Assembly (NCBI RefSeq): GCF_036231965.1
Contig: NZ_CP109499.1
Span: 5,208,001-5,272,000, forward strand
DNA length: 64,000 bases
Source: Streptomyces sp. NBC_01428
GTDB lineage: Bacteria; Actinomycetota; Actinomycetes; Streptomycetales; Streptomycetaceae
Reading direction: 5' to 3'
Made by a program: the position numbers and the translations under genes
Notes under the pieces: generated by a model
The model's database searches: none
Told to the model about the DNA's origin: nothing
What the model saw: the letters and a program-made list of their open reading frames with translations, nothing else
Shown here: piece by piece, positions 44,485 to 53,546 of the stretch
Layout of the letters: the number at the start of each line of letters is the position of its first letter
How positions within the stretch are numbered: position 1 is the first letter of the stretch

Positions 44485-45132
44485 TTACTTCGTCGGCTTC
44501 TTCCCGGTCACGCCCAGATGCACCAACAGCGCGAGGTTCGGCTTGAGTTCAGCCTGCTTGACGCCCCACGTCTGGAAGCCCCTCTGGTGCGAGGCGACCG
44601 CGGCGAGCATGGCGACGAGGGAACCGGCCATGGCGGCCGGGTTCACGTCCTTGTCGACCTTGCCCTTGGCCTGGAGGTCGGCCACCGAGTCCGTGAGCGA
44701 GTTGTTCACGGAGTTCAGGATCTTCATGCGGATCTTGTAGAAGCGCTTGTCGCCCTCGGCCGCGCCGAGGTCGACCACGCGCAGGATCGCGTCGTTCTTC
44801 CGCCAGAACTCCAGGAAACCGTCCACGAGTTCCTGTGCGGTCTGCCAGCCGGCTTTGCCGACCCACGAGCGCCCTTCGAGCAGCTGGGTCAGCCCGGCGC
44901 CCTCGGCGGCCATGTGTTCCGCGATCTCCAGGACGGCGCCTTCGACGTCCGGGAAGTACTGGTAGAAGGTCGCCGGCGACGTGCCCGCCTTCCTGGCGAC
45001 GTCGATGACTTTGACATCCCGGTAGGGCGACGAGCTGAGCATCTCGCTGAGGCAGTCGAGCAGCTTCTGCCGGGTCGCCTGCCCACGCCGTCCGGCCACG
45101 CGGCCGTCGACGGTACGCACTTGTCCTGTCAT
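44485..45132 (-). CDS. TetR-family transcriptional regulator, candidate regulator of the palindrome regulon
   Basis: 215 residues. The N-terminal TetR helix-turn-helix (residues about 17-70: RQKLLDCLSEMLSSSPYRDV, KVIDVARKAGTSPATFYQYF) is followed by a helical ligand domain (FRILTE-type pattern absent; DGFLEFWRKNDAILRVVDLG). It is the only TetR gene in the window, and TetR dimers typically bind 15-bp palindromes of the kind repeated before the catabolic genes. CTGACGG followed by a poor right half overlaps its own start (45126-45140), a possible weak autoregulatory site. ATG 45132 is preceded by TAAGCT 6 nt upstream, so a leaderless start is likely. The ligand is probably an acyl-CoA of the pathway. 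The regulator-operator link is an inference. Confidence 0.85.
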   Translation of the reverse strand: MTGQVRTVDGRVAGRRGQATRQKLLDCLSEMLSSSPYRDVKVIDVARKAGTSPATFYQYFPDVEGAVLEIAEHMAAEGAGLTQLLEGRSWVGKAGWQTAQELVDGFLEFWRKNDAILRVVDLGAAEGDKRFYKIRMKILNSVNNSLTDSVADLQAKGKVDKDVNPAAMAGSLVAMLAAVASHQRGFQTWGVKQAELKPNLALLVHLGVTGKKPTK

Positions 45133-45290
45133 GCCGTCAGCTTACCGAGGGGTGATCGGAGCGCGATTCGGCCGACTGCAAATGGGGTGCGGCCGTCCGT
45201 CACAGGGGTTGTGGACGCCCTTCGCAGGGGTGTCACCGGTGCGGATGCGCCCGCTCTGCGCGATGAGCGCGTGGCCGTTAGCTTGATCGC

Positions 45291-46046
45291 ATGGCCGAAT
45301 CTGCCGTTGTCGCCGGGTTCTCCGAGGGTGTGCCCTGCTGGGTCGACGCCCAGTTGCCCGACGTGCGGGCGGGCAAGCGCTTCTACGGCGAACTGTTCGG
45401 CTGGACGTTCCCGGAGGCCGCCGACGAGACCGCGGGGGCCGGCCCGATGATTCCGGCGGAGCTGGACGGTGCGCCGGTCGCGGGCCTCACGCCCAAGCGG
45501 GACGGCCGTATGCCCACGGTGTGGACGGTGTACTTCGCGACGCCGGACGCGCGGGCGCTGACCCGGCGGATCGCGGCGGCGGGCGGACACGTCATCACCG
45601 CGCCGACCGAACTGCCCGGACCCTCCGGCGGCCTCGGCAGCGCCGCCCTCGTCACGGACCCCGAGGGTGCCGTGTTCGGCCTGTGGCAGCCCGGCAGCCA
45701 CGCCGGGTTCGGCCGCCGCCACGAACGCCGCACCTTCTGCTGGGCGGAGTTGTACGCGCGGGACACCGCGACCGTCGACCGCTTCTACGGCACTCTGTTC
45801 CACGACGCCCTCTTCGGGCCCGACGCGACCCCCGACTTCGGCCGCGTCCCCGTCACCGGCGTCTTCCCGGCCGAGATGCCGCCCCACTTCCTCGTGCACT
45901 TCGGGGTCGGCGACTGCGACGAGGCGCTCGGGAGGGTGACCCGGCTCGGCGGCCGCGTCCAGGTGCCGCCCTTCGACGCCTCGTACGGACGGGTGGCCGT
46001 GGTCACGGACAATCAGGGTGCGTCGTTCGCCGTCCTCGAACGCTGA
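45291..46046 (+). CDS. kbpA: KbpA-like AfsK-inhibitor, VOC (glyoxalase/bleomycin-resistance) fold
   Basis: 251 residues with two VOC modules: GVPCWVDAQLPDVRAGKRFY...VTDPEGAVFGLWQPG and RTFCWAELYARDTATVDRFY...VTDNQGASFAVLER. In S. coelicolor KbpA (252 residues, encoded just upstream of afsK) binds unphosphorylated AfsK and blocks its autophosphorylation. Length, position and orientation agree, so I identify it as kbpA. The name comes from context and recollection rather than a search. There is no clear ribosome-binding site; TAGCTT 6 nt ahead of ATG suggests a leaderless start. Alternatively it could be a plain VOC enzyme. Confidence 0.8.
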   Translation: MAESAVVAGFSEGVPCWVDAQLPDVRAGKRFYGELFGWTFPEAADETAGAGPMIPAELDGAPVAGLTPKRDGRMPTVWTVYFATPDARALTRRIAAAGGHVITAPTELPGPSGGLGSAALVTDPEGAVFGLWQPGSHAGFGRRHERRTFCWAELYARDTATVDRFYGTLFHDALFGPDATPDFGRVPVTGVFPAEMPPHFLVHFGVGDCDEALGRVTRLGGRVQVPPFDASYGRVAVVTDNQGASFAVLER

Positions 46047-46310
46047 GACGGGACATCCGGCACCGGGGGACCGGGTACATCCCGGACGAGGGGCGCCATT
46101 CGGCCGTGAACGGCCGGGCCGGACCGCCCGTACTCCTCCTGGAGCGGGTGTTTTGTCATGAGACACCCCGATCCGCGTCCGGGTTCGCAACCTGTGGCTC
46201 GGCCAGGAAGAATCGGGGTGCGTGCCGCCACGGCGGTGCGGTGGTGAGACGCTGCACTGGGCCGCGTTCACACGTGGATGACGCGACCCGTACGGGGAGG
46301 TGGCAGGCAA

Positions 46311-48638
46311 GTGGTGGATCAGCTGACGCAGCACGATCCGCGGCGGATCGGGCCGTTCGAGGTGCTGGGACGGCTGGGTGCCGGCGGCATGGGGCTGGTC
46401 TATCTCGCGCGCTCGGCCTCCGGCCGGCGCGTGGCGATCAAGACGGTCAGGACGGAACTCGCCGAGGACCAGCTGTTCCGGGTCCGCTTCTCGCGCGAGG
46501 TCGAGGCGGCCCGCGCCGTGTCGGGCTTCTACACGGCGGCCGTGGTCGACGCCGACGCGCGCGCCGCGGTGCCCTGGCTCGCCACCGCCTACGTCCCCGC
46601 CCCCTCGCTCGAGGAAATAGTGAACGAGTGCGGGCCGCTCCCGGCCCAGGCGGTGCGCTGGCTCGCTGCGGGCGTCGCGGAGGCGCTCCAGTCGATCCAC
46701 GGCGCCGGTCTCGTCCACCGCGACCTGAAGCCGTCGAACGTCCTGGTGGTCGAGGACGGACCGCGGGTGATCGACTTCGGCATCGCGTCCGGCGTTTCGA
46801 ACACCCGTCTGACCATGACGAACGTCGCGGTCGGCACCCCCGCGTACATGTCGCCCGAGCAGGCGAAGGACTCGCGCAGCGTGACCGGCGCCAGCGACGT
46901 CTTCTCGCTCGGCTCGATGCTGGTCTTCGCCGCGACCGGACACGCGCCCTTCCACGGCGCCAACCCCGTCGAGACGGTGTTCATGCTGCTCCGCGAGGGA
47001 CCGAACCTCGAAGGGCTCCCCGAGGAGCTGCGCCCGCTCATCGAGTCCTGCATGAAGATGGACGCCACGGCCCGCCCCAACCCCGCCGACCTCCAGGCCC
47101 AGCTCGCCCCGCACCTCTTCGGCTCCGGCTCCGACGACAGCGGTACGGCGTCGGCGTGGCTGCCCGAGCGGGCGGTGGGCCTCATCGAGACGCGCCGCGG
47201 CGGCCGTCCGCCGGTGAAGCCCGCGTCCGTCGGCGCGCGCAGCGGCGGCGGACGCCCCGCGCTGCCGCCGCCCCCGTCGCACGCCCCGGTCGTGGTCGGA
47301 GCGCCCGACACCGGTCCGGTGCGCCTCGCGGGCGCCAAGGTGCCCATCGGGCCCGGCCCGCGCGTCGCCGACGCTCGCGCCGCCGCCGTCAAGGCGCCGC
47401 CGCCGGAGGCCGGTCTCGCGGCCTCCTGGTCCCGGCCGCGCGCGGGGGTGAACGGCGCCGACCTGGCGCCCACGGTCGCTCCGCCGGCCCCCTCGCCCGA
47501 CGCTCCCGCCGGCTGGCGCCCCTGGCGTTTCCGCATGTCGAACGACGTGTGGGGTACGCCCTCGGTCGCCGGTGACCTGGTCTACGTCACCTCCTTCGAG
47601 GTGCACGCCCTCGACGTGGCGACCGGCCGCCGCCGCTTCAAGACCCGGGACGTCGCCTGGTCGATGGCCGTCGCGGACGGCCGGATCCACGCCTCCGACG
47701 GGCCGACCCTGTTCGCGCTCGACGCCCGCGAGGGCGCAGACCTGTGGCGGCTGTCCACGGACGGCTGGGTGTACTCGCTCAAGGCCGACCGCGGAACGGT
47801 CGTCACCGGCACGCGCGGCGGCGGCGTCCAGGCCTGGGAGGCCTCGAACGGCCAGAGACTCTGGGAGATCAGCGGGGCCCAGACGGACTTCGAGTCGCCG
47901 GAGGCGGGCCCTTCCGTCCACGACGGCACGGTGTACGTCTGGAAGGACGCCCGGCTGCGCGCCCTGGACGCCCGGACCGGCGAGGAGCGCTGGTCCTACC
48001 CGATCGGTGACGCGGCCTCCTGCGGCGGCGTACCGGTGCGGATCACCCACGCACCCGACGGCTACGTGTACATCTCCGCCGGCACCCGCGTCCTCGCCGT
48101 CGACGTGGCGAGCGGCCGGGTCCGCTGGCACTTCGAGGCCCCGGCCGTCTTCCTCAGCCCGCCCACCTTCGCGCCGGGTCCGGCCGTGACGGGCGGCGGG
48201 GTCTACCTCGCCGACTACCTGGGCACCGTGTACGCCCTCGACGCCACCGACGGCCGCGACCGCTGGCGCATCGCCACCGAGTCCCGCGCCTCCGTGGAGC
48301 CGGTCCTCGTCGCCGCCGGCCACGTCCACGTGGGCAGCGGCAAGGGTCTGTACACGCTGGACGCGGTGACCGGCACCCCCAAGTGGCGCTTCCAGGCCGG
48401 CGGCGACCTGGTCGGCGCCCCCGCGGTCGCCGAGGGCCGCATCCACTTCGGCTCGACGGACCACCTGCTCTACACGCTGAAGGCCGACGACGGCCGGCTG
48501 CGCTGGAAGCTGGCGACCGGGGGCGAGATCACCGGCGCCCCCGTCGTCAAGGACGGTGTGGTCTACGCGTGCAGCAAGGACCGCTGCGTGTACGCGCTGG
48601 ACGCGGAGAAGGGGACCGGCACGGCGCGAACGACCTGA
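46311..48638 (+). CDS. afsK: Serine/threonine protein kinase AfsK
   Basis: 775 residues. N-terminal Hanks kinase (about 10-280): IGPFEVLGRLGAGGMGLVYLAR, VAIKTV, catalytic VHRDLKPSNVLV, DFGIASG and APE-like YMSPEQAKD. A Pro/Ala-rich linker with PALPPPP follows, then PQQ-like beta-propeller repeats (WRPWRFRMSNDVWGTPSVAG, LFALDAREGADLWRL, YALDATDGRDRWRI and others to the end). The sequence matches what I recall of S. coelicolor AfsK nearly throughout. It autophosphorylates and phosphorylates AfsR, linking signals to secondary metabolism. It is membrane-associated but without an obvious helix. GTG 46311 is chosen for the VVDQLTQHDPRRI start; ATG 46278 is less likely. kbpA precedes it. Confidence 0.93.
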   Translation: MVDQLTQHDPRRIGPFEVLGRLGAGGMGLVYLARSASGRRVAIKTVRTELAEDQLFRVRFSREVEAARAVSGFYTAAVVDADARAAVPWLATAYVPAPSLEEIVNECGPLPAQAVRWLAAGVAEALQSIHGAGLVHRDLKPSNVLVVEDGPRVIDFGIASGVSNTRLTMTNVAVGTPAYMSPEQAKDSRSVTGASDVFSLGSMLVFAATGHAPFHGANPVETVFMLLREGPNLEGLPEELRPLIESCMKMDATARPNPADLQAQLAPHLFGSGSDDSGTASAWLPERAVGLIETRRGGRPPVKPASVGARSGGGRPALPPPPSHAPVVVGAPDTGPVRLAGAKVPIGPGPRVADARAAAVKAPPPEAGLAASWSRPRAGVNGADLAPTVAPPAPSPDAPAGWRPWRFRMSNDVWGTPSVAGDLVYVTSFEVHALDVATGRRRFKTRDVAWSMAVADGRIHASDGPTLFALDAREGADLWRLSTDGWVYSLKADRGTVVTGTRGGGVQAWEASNGQRLWEISGAQTDFESPEAGPSVHDGTVYVWKDARLRALDARTGEERWSYPIGDAASCGGVPVRITHAPDGYVYISAGTRVLAVDVASGRVRWHFEAPAVFLSPPTFAPGPAVTGGGVYLADYLGTVYALDATDGRDRWRIATESRASVEPVLVAAGHVHVGSGKGLYTLDAVTGTPKWRFQAGGDLVGAPAVAEGRIHFGSTDHLLYTLKADDGRLRWKLATGGEITGAPVVKDGVVYACSKDRCVYALDAEKGTGTARTT

Positions 48639-48699
48639 GGCCCCGCGCCGGTGCGTCCCTCGGCGGAGTGCGTTCGGCCGTCCTGGGTAGGGTGACGTC

Positions 48700-49341
48700 A
48701 TGTACACGCGGGGGCGCACACTCAGGTTCACAGCGGTGTCGGTGATGGTCGTGCTGGCTCTGACCGGCTTTTCGACAGGCCGTCACGGGAGCCGCAGTCA
48801 TCACAGCAGCGGCGGCGGGTGCAGCAGTTCCCGTCAGGACCACGACAGTTCGTCGTCGACATCGACGTCGGGCGGCGGTTCGTACGGCGGCGGCTCGTCC
48901 AGCAGCGACCCGTACGGTGGTTCGTCCAGCGACCCGTACGGCGGCTCGTCCGACGACACGTACGGCTCCGGGACCAGCACCAGCGGCGGCACGGGCGGCA
49001 CGTACCGGTCGCGGCCCACCCACCGTTCCACTCCCACCGCGACCTCGTCCGGCACCTCCCGGCCGCTGAAGGACGGCACCGCGGTGCTCAAGCGGTGCGC
49101 GAGCACGGACGACCCGTTCACGACCGTCGAGGTCAGGAATCCGAACGGCCGCGAGGCTCTCTTCACCGTGAAGGTCGGTTACAAGGACGACACCGGCTTC
49201 ACCATGGCCGACAGCACCGACCAGGTGTCGGTGCCCGCGAACGGCAAGGCGACCCTCCGGGTGGCCGCCGCCGGTACAGGGGCTTTGGACCGGCTCGACC
49301 ACTGCGACGTCGATCGACGCGCCACTGTCGACCGGTACTGA
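48700..49341 (+). CDS. Secreted low-complexity protein
   Basis: 213 residues. An N-terminal hydrophobic signal (FTAVSVMVVLALTGFSTG) precedes about 80 residues of Ser/Gly/Tyr/Asp repeats (DPYGGSS three times), then a folded C-terminal domain of about 100 residues (LKDGTAVLKRCASTDDPFTT, VEVRNPNGREALFTVKVGYK, VPANGKATLRVAA) that looks like a beta-sandwich with Cys at two positions. It is secreted into the medium or cell wall. The function is unknown to me. It lies between afsK and the catabolic block, and afsK ends 61 bp upstream. Confidence 0.75.
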   Translation: MYTRGRTLRFTAVSVMVVLALTGFSTGRHGSRSHHSSGGGCSSSRQDHDSSSSTSTSGGGSYGGGSSSSDPYGGSSSDPYGGSSDDTYGSGTSTSGGTGGTYRSRPTHRSTPTATSSGTSRPLKDGTAVLKRCASTDDPFTTVEVRNPNGREALFTVKVGYKDDTGFTMADSTDQVSVPANGKATLRVAAAGTGALDRLDHCDVDRRATVDRY

Positions 49342-49354
49342 CCCTCGACGCGGC

Positions 49355-50182
49355 TCACCGCGTCCGGAATCCGCCCGGGCGTCGCCCCGCGAACAGCTCC
49401 GCCTGACGGGCGCCCGGCAGGTTGCCGAGCGAGACGAACTGCGGGGCGTGCGCGAGGGCTGCCGCCCGGGTCGCCTCCTGCGCCTGCCAGAGCGCCCGCA
49501 CGGTGCCCTGGACGGCGTCGGCCGGATAGGACGCGATGACGGCCGCGCACGCCACGGCCGCCGCCACCGCGCCTCCCGGGGGCGTGAGTTCGGAGACCAG
49601 ACCGACCTCGTACGCGCGCCGGGCGGAGATGCGTTCGGCGGTCCCCATCAGCGCCATCCGGGCCACCTCCCCGAACGGCATGCGCTGGGCGAGGTAGACC
49701 GACTCGTACGCGCTGACCATGCCGTACGTCGTGTGCGGGTCGAAGAAGGACGCCGTCTCGTCGGCGACCACGAACTCCGCCTCGCCGAGCAGGTAGAAGG
49801 CGCCGCCGCACGCCATCCCGTGCACGGCGGCGATCACCGGCTTCCACAGGTCGTTGGCCTTCGGGCCGATCGTGGCGAGCGGGTCGTCCACCATGTACGG
49901 CGAGGAGGGCTGCGGCACCTGCGCGTCCCGGTCGATGCCGGTGCAGAAGGCGCGCTGCCCGGCGCCCGTGACGACGACCGCCCGCACGGTGTCGTCGAAC
50001 CGGAACGCCCGCCAGGTGTCCGCCAGTTCGGCGGCCGTGGCCAGGTCGACGGCGTTCAGCCGGTGCGGCCGGTCGAGGGTGAGGACGGCAACGCCGGTGT
50101 CCTCGTCGACGGCGACCGCGAGACCCCGGCCGCCTTCGCCGCCCCCGGGGCCCCCGGCGTCGGTGGTCCCGTCCGCGCTCAC
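49355..50182 (-). CDS. Enoyl-CoA hydratase/isomerase family protein
   Basis: 275 residues. Crotonase core: VLTLDRPHRLNAVDLATAAE, GAGQRAFCTGIDRDAQ (oxyanion loop with CTG-ID in place of the usual CAGAD), AAVHGMACGGAFYLLGEAEF, and PHTTYGMVSAYESVYLAQ. ETASFFDPH replaces the usual Glu region, so the acid-base residues may differ and an isomerase or hydrolase role is possible. It is the last of three genes (thiolase, DUF35, this one). GTG 50182 overlaps the DUF35 stop (GTGA). Confidence 0.85.
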   Translation of the reverse strand: MSADGTTDAGGPGGGEGGRGLAVAVDEDTGVAVLTLDRPHRLNAVDLATAAELADTWRAFRFDDTVRAVVVTGAGQRAFCTGIDRDAQVPQPSSPYMVDDPLATIGPKANDLWKPVIAAVHGMACGGAFYLLGEAEFVVADETASFFDPHTTYGMVSAYESVYLAQRMPFGEVARMALMGTAERISARRAYEVGLVSELTPPGGAVAAAVACAAVIASYPADAVQGTVRALWQAQEATRAAALAHAPQFVSLGNLPGARQAELFAGRRPGGFRTR

Positions 50183-50616
50183 GCCCGCTCCAGGACCCAG
50201 CGCGGCACGGTCACGCCGTTCACCTCGGTGAACACCACCTGCACCCGGGCCCCGATGCGGATCCGGTCCGGGGAGACGGAGTTGAGGGCCGCGTCCGGAC
50301 CGCTCACCAGGTTCCCGACCAGCCGGATCCGTGGCGCGTCGGCCAGTTCCACCACGATCGCGTTGTAGCCGGGCAGCTCCGCGTAGGCGGGCAGGAGCGG
50401 CGGATGCGGGACGACGTACGACCAGATCCTGCCCCGCCCGGTCATCCTGCGCCACGCGCTCGCGAAGGAGTGGCAGTGCGGGCAGCAGGGCCGGGGCGGG
50501 AAGCGCAGCTCGCCGCAGCCGGCGCAGCCCTGGACCCGCAGTTCGCCCTGCGCGGCGTACTCCCAGAAGGGCGCGCCGTCGTCGTCGAGGACGGGGGAGA
50601 GCAGGGACTCGTCCAT
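50179..50616 (-). CDS. Zn-ribbon OB-fold protein (DUF35), thiolase partner
   Basis: 145 residues. Zinc ribbon Cys-x2-Cys in VQGCAGCGELRFPPRPCC and PHC, then the OB-fold: IWSYVVPHPPLLPAYAELPG, YNAIVVELADAPRIRLVGNL. It follows the thiolase stop by 1 bp and is coupled to the hydratase gene, so it should bind the neighbouring thiolase (50618), as ChsH2 binds Ltp2 in steroid degradation. Function by analogy: a retro-aldolase or thiolase accessory. Confidence 0.88.
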   Translation of the reverse strand: MDESLLSPVLDDDGAPFWEYAAQGELRVQGCAGCGELRFPPRPCCPHCHSFASAWRRMTGRGRIWSYVVPHPPLLPAYAELPGYNAIVVELADAPRIRLVGNLVSGPDAALNSVSPDRIRIGARVQVVFTEVNGVTVPRWVLERA

Positions 50617-50617
50617 C

Positions 50618-51766
50618 TCAACTCCTCAGCAGAAGAGCGGAGGTGGGGACCCCTTCCCCCGCCGTGACCAGACAGGTCGCCGCACCCGGCACCTGCGCCG
50701 TGCTCGTGCCGCGCAACTGCTTCACGCCCTCGTTGATGAGGTTGAAGCCGTGCACGTAGGCCTCGCTGAGCCCGCCGCCCCCGGTGTTCAGGGGCAGCCG
50801 GCCGCCGATCTCCAGCGCGCCGCCCTCCGTGAAGGCCGCGCCCTCGCCCCGGCCGCAGAAGCCGTAGCCCTCCAGGGACAGGGGGATGAGCGGGGTGAAC
50901 GCGTCGTAGATCTGCGCGACGTCCACGTCGTCCGGGGTGAAGTCGGCGTGTTTCCAGAGGTGTCGGGCGGCGGCCCAGGCGGGGCCGGTGAGCGGGTCGT
51001 CGTTCCAGTAGTTGACCATGCCGTGGTGCTGGGCGGGCAGGCCCTGGGCGGCGGAGTGGACGTACACGGGCCGCTGTCGGCAGTCGCGGGCGCGTTCGGC
51101 GGAGACGATCACGCAGGCCAGCGCGCCGTCCGTCTCCAGGCAGTTGTCGAAGAGGCAGAGGGGCTCGCTGATCCAGCGGGAGGTCATGTACATCTCGCGG
51201 GTCAGCGGGCGCTCGTACATCATCGCGGCCGGGTTCTGGTTGGCGCGGTTGCGGCAGGCCAGTGCCACGTTGAACAGGTGGTCGCGGGTCGCGCCGAACT
51301 CGTGCAGATAGCGGCGGGCGAGCATGCCGATCTCGTCGGCGGGCCGCAGCAGTCCGAAGGGCCGCGTCCACTGGGCCGGGGTGGGGAGCTGCACGGCGGT
51401 GTTCTTCCACGGCCGGGGTCCCGAACCCCGCTTCCGCGACCGCCAGGCCACCCCCACCGTCGCCTGGCCGGCGGCTATCGCACCGGCGAGATGCGCGACG
51501 GTGGCGCACGAACCGCCGCCGCCGTACCCCACCTTGCTGAAGAAACTGAGGTCGCCGAACCCGACGGCCTTGGCGACCTCCACCTCGTCGGTCTCCTCCA
51601 TGGTGTACGAGGCGAGGCCGTCGACCTCGGCGGGCGCGATGCCGGCGTCGTCGAGCGCGGCGAGGATCGCCCGGCAGGCCAGGGTCTTCTCGGAGTCGGG
51701 GAGTTGCTTGGCGAAGGGGGTCTGGCCGATGCCGACGACTGCTGTGGCGTCCTTGATCCCTGGCAT
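50618..51766 (-). CDS. SCP2/Ltp-type thiolase
   Basis: 382 residues. TAVVGIGQTPFAKQLPDSEK, YGGGGSCATVAHLAGAIAAG, WNDDPLTGPAWAA, VAQIYDAFTPLIPLSLEGYG, FCGRGEGAAF and NTGGGGLSEAYVHG fit the lipid-transfer/thiolase (Ltp2) subgroup. YDAF and EAYVHG carry tyrosines like those reported as catalytic in Ltp2 aldolases. The GGGGSCAT stretch has a Cys, so thiolysis is also possible. It heads a unit with its DUF35 partner and a hydratase. It is divergent from a fadD gene across 99 bp with two operators. Confidence 0.87.
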   Translation of the reverse strand: MPGIKDATAVVGIGQTPFAKQLPDSEKTLACRAILAALDDAGIAPAEVDGLASYTMEETDEVEVAKAVGFGDLSFFSKVGYGGGGSCATVAHLAGAIAAGQATVGVAWRSRKRGSGPRPWKNTAVQLPTPAQWTRPFGLLRPADEIGMLARRYLHEFGATRDHLFNVALACRNRANQNPAAMMYERPLTREMYMTSRWISEPLCLFDNCLETDGALACVIVSAERARDCRQRPVYVHSAAQGLPAQHHGMVNYWNDDPLTGPAWAAARHLWKHADFTPDDVDVAQIYDAFTPLIPLSLEGYGFCGRGEGAAFTEGGALEIGGRLPLNTGGGGLSEAYVHGFNLINEGVKQLRGTSTAQVPGAATCLVTAGEGVPTSALLLRS

Positions 51767-51795
51767 GGGTGCACCTCCGCGACCGGTCCCGGCTG

Positions 51796-51810
51796 CTGAC
51801 AGGCCGTCAG
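51796..51810. promoter_or_regulatory. Operator copy 10, CTGACAGGCCGTCAG
   Basis: Exact arms, 29 bp ahead of the minus-strand thiolase start. Confidence 0.77.
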
Positions 51811-51822
51811 GCTACAGCTAAT

Positions 51823-51837
51823 CTGACGGTCAGTCAG
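51823..51837. promoter_or_regulatory. Operator copy 11, CTGACGGTCAGTCAG
   Basis: Exact arms, 28 bp ahead of the plus-strand fadD start; 27 bp centre to centre from copy 10. Confidence 0.77.
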
Positions 51838-51865
51838 CTAGTGGTGCTGCAGCGGGAGGTGCGCG

Positions 51866-53464
51866 ATGCGCGGTGACCTGGAGTGGGGAAGCGTCCCGGG
51901 GCTGGTGCGGTCGGCGGCCACACGCTTCGCCGGCCGCGAGGCGGTCGTCGAGGGCCGGACCCGCGTCTCCTACGAGGAGCTGGGCGCCCGGGTGGAGCGG
52001 GCGGCGGCGGCCTGCATGGCGAGCGGTGTCCGGCTCGGCGACCGGGTGGCCATCTGGGCCCCGAACACGCTCGACTGGATCGTCTCCGCCCTCGGCGCGG
52101 TGTCGGCGGGCGCGGTCCTCGTGCCGCTCAACACCCGCTTCAAGGGCGCGGAGGCGGCGTACGTGCTGGACCGGAGCCGGGCGAAGCTGCTGTTCGTCAC
52201 CGGCACGTTCCTCGGCACCTCGTACGTGGCCTCGCTGCGGCGGGCGGCCGGCGAGGGGCCCGGTCCCGGCCCGCTGCCCGGGCTCCCGCACCTGGAACAG
52301 GTCGTGGTCCTCGCGGACGACGCCCCCGCCGACTTCCGCACCTGGAAGGACTTCCTCGCGGCGGGGGAGGGGGTGGGCGGCGACGCGGTCCGCCGCAGGG
52401 CCGCCACGGTGTCGGGCTCCAGCCCCTCGGACATCGTCTTCACCTCGGGCACCACCGGCCGTCCCAAGGGCGCCCTGATCACCCACGCGCAGACCCTGCG
52501 CGGCTACGAGATCTGGAGCGACCTCGCCGGCCTGCGCGAGGGCGACCGCTATCTGATCGTGAACCCGTTCTTCCACACCTTCGGCTACAAGGCCGGGATC
52601 ATCGCCTGCCTGATGCGCGGGGCGACGATGATCCCGCAGCCGGTGTTCGACGTGGACACGGTCCTCGCGAACGTGGCGGCGGAACGCGTCTCCGTCCTGC
52701 CCGGCCCGCCCACGCTCCACCAGTCGCTGCTCGACCACCCCTCCCGGGACGCCCACGACCTCTCCGCGCTGCGCCTGGTCGTCACCGGTGCGGCGGTGGT
52801 GCCGTTGCGCCTGGTGGAACGCCTGCGCACGGAACTCGGGGTGGCCACGGTCCTGACGGCGTACGGCCTCTCCGAGGCGAGCGGCATCGTCACGATGTGC
52901 CGCAGGGGGGACCCGCCGGAGGTGATCGCCACGACCTCGGGCCGGGCCGTCCCGGACACCGAGGTACGGGTGGTGGACACCACGGGCGCCGACGCGCCGC
53001 CCGGCACGCCCGGCGAGGTGCTGGTGCGCGGATTCAACGTGATGAGCGGCTACTTCGAGGATGCGGCGGCGACGGCGGAGGTGGTGTCACCGGACGGCTG
53101 GCTGCGCACCGGAGACGTGGGCGTCCTGGACGCCGCCGGGAACCTCCGCATCACCGACCGGATCAAGGACATGTTCATCGTCGGCGGCTTCAACGCGTAT
53201 CCCGCCGAGATAGAGCAACTCCTCGGCCTGCACCCGGACGTCGCCGACGTCGCGGTCGTCGGCACCCCGGACACCCGCCTCGGCGAGGTCGGCCGCGCCT
53301 ACGTCGTCCGCCGCGCCCACTCGACCCTCACCGCGGACGACCTGATCGCCTGGTCCCGCCGCGAGATGGCCAATTACAAGGTCCCCCGCACGGTCGACTT
53401 CGTCCACGAACTCCCGCGCAACGCGAGCGGGAAGGTGGTGAAGGGGGAGCTGCGGGGGCGGTGA
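51866..53464 (+). CDS. FadD-type acyl-CoA synthetase (AMP-forming)
   Basis: 532 residues. P-loop FTSGTTGRPKGALITHAQT, YGLSEASGIVTMC, TGDVGVLDAAGNLRITDRIK with the hinge DMFIVGGFNAYPAEIEQLL, and C-terminal lysine in NASGKVVKGELRGR. It is a FadD3/long-chain-type ANL ligase. GCGGGAGGTGC precedes ATG 51866. It is divergent from the thiolase unit with operator copies 10 and 11 between. It probably activates a second acid entering, or re-entering, the pathway. Confidence 0.9.
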   Translation: MRGDLEWGSVPGLVRSAATRFAGREAVVEGRTRVSYEELGARVERAAAACMASGVRLGDRVAIWAPNTLDWIVSALGAVSAGAVLVPLNTRFKGAEAAYVLDRSRAKLLFVTGTFLGTSYVASLRRAAGEGPGPGPLPGLPHLEQVVVLADDAPADFRTWKDFLAAGEGVGGDAVRRRAATVSGSSPSDIVFTSGTTGRPKGALITHAQTLRGYEIWSDLAGLREGDRYLIVNPFFHTFGYKAGIIACLMRGATMIPQPVFDVDTVLANVAAERVSVLPGPPTLHQSLLDHPSRDAHDLSALRLVVTGAAVVPLRLVERLRTELGVATVLTAYGLSEASGIVTMCRRGDPPEVIATTSGRAVPDTEVRVVDTTGADAPPGTPGEVLVRGFNVMSGYFEDAAATAEVVSPDGWLRTGDVGVLDAAGNLRITDRIKDMFIVGGFNAYPAEIEQLLGLHPDVADVAVVGTPDTRLGEVGRAYVVRRAHSTLTADDLIAWSRREMANYKVPRTVDFVHELPRNASGKVVKGELRGR

Positions 53465-53546
53465 GGCACGCGCCGGCGGCACTGTGGGGCCGCCGCCCCC
53501 GGGACCCAGGCCGACCGCGGCCGACGCCGCTTCGGCCACAGCCCAC

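Noticed and set aside
45129..48731. A 1200-codon open frame on the - strand over kbpA and afsK
   Set aside because: It is antisense to two well-recognised genes. Its translation is a biased shadow (Gly/Arg/Ala/Val/Asp) without motifs.
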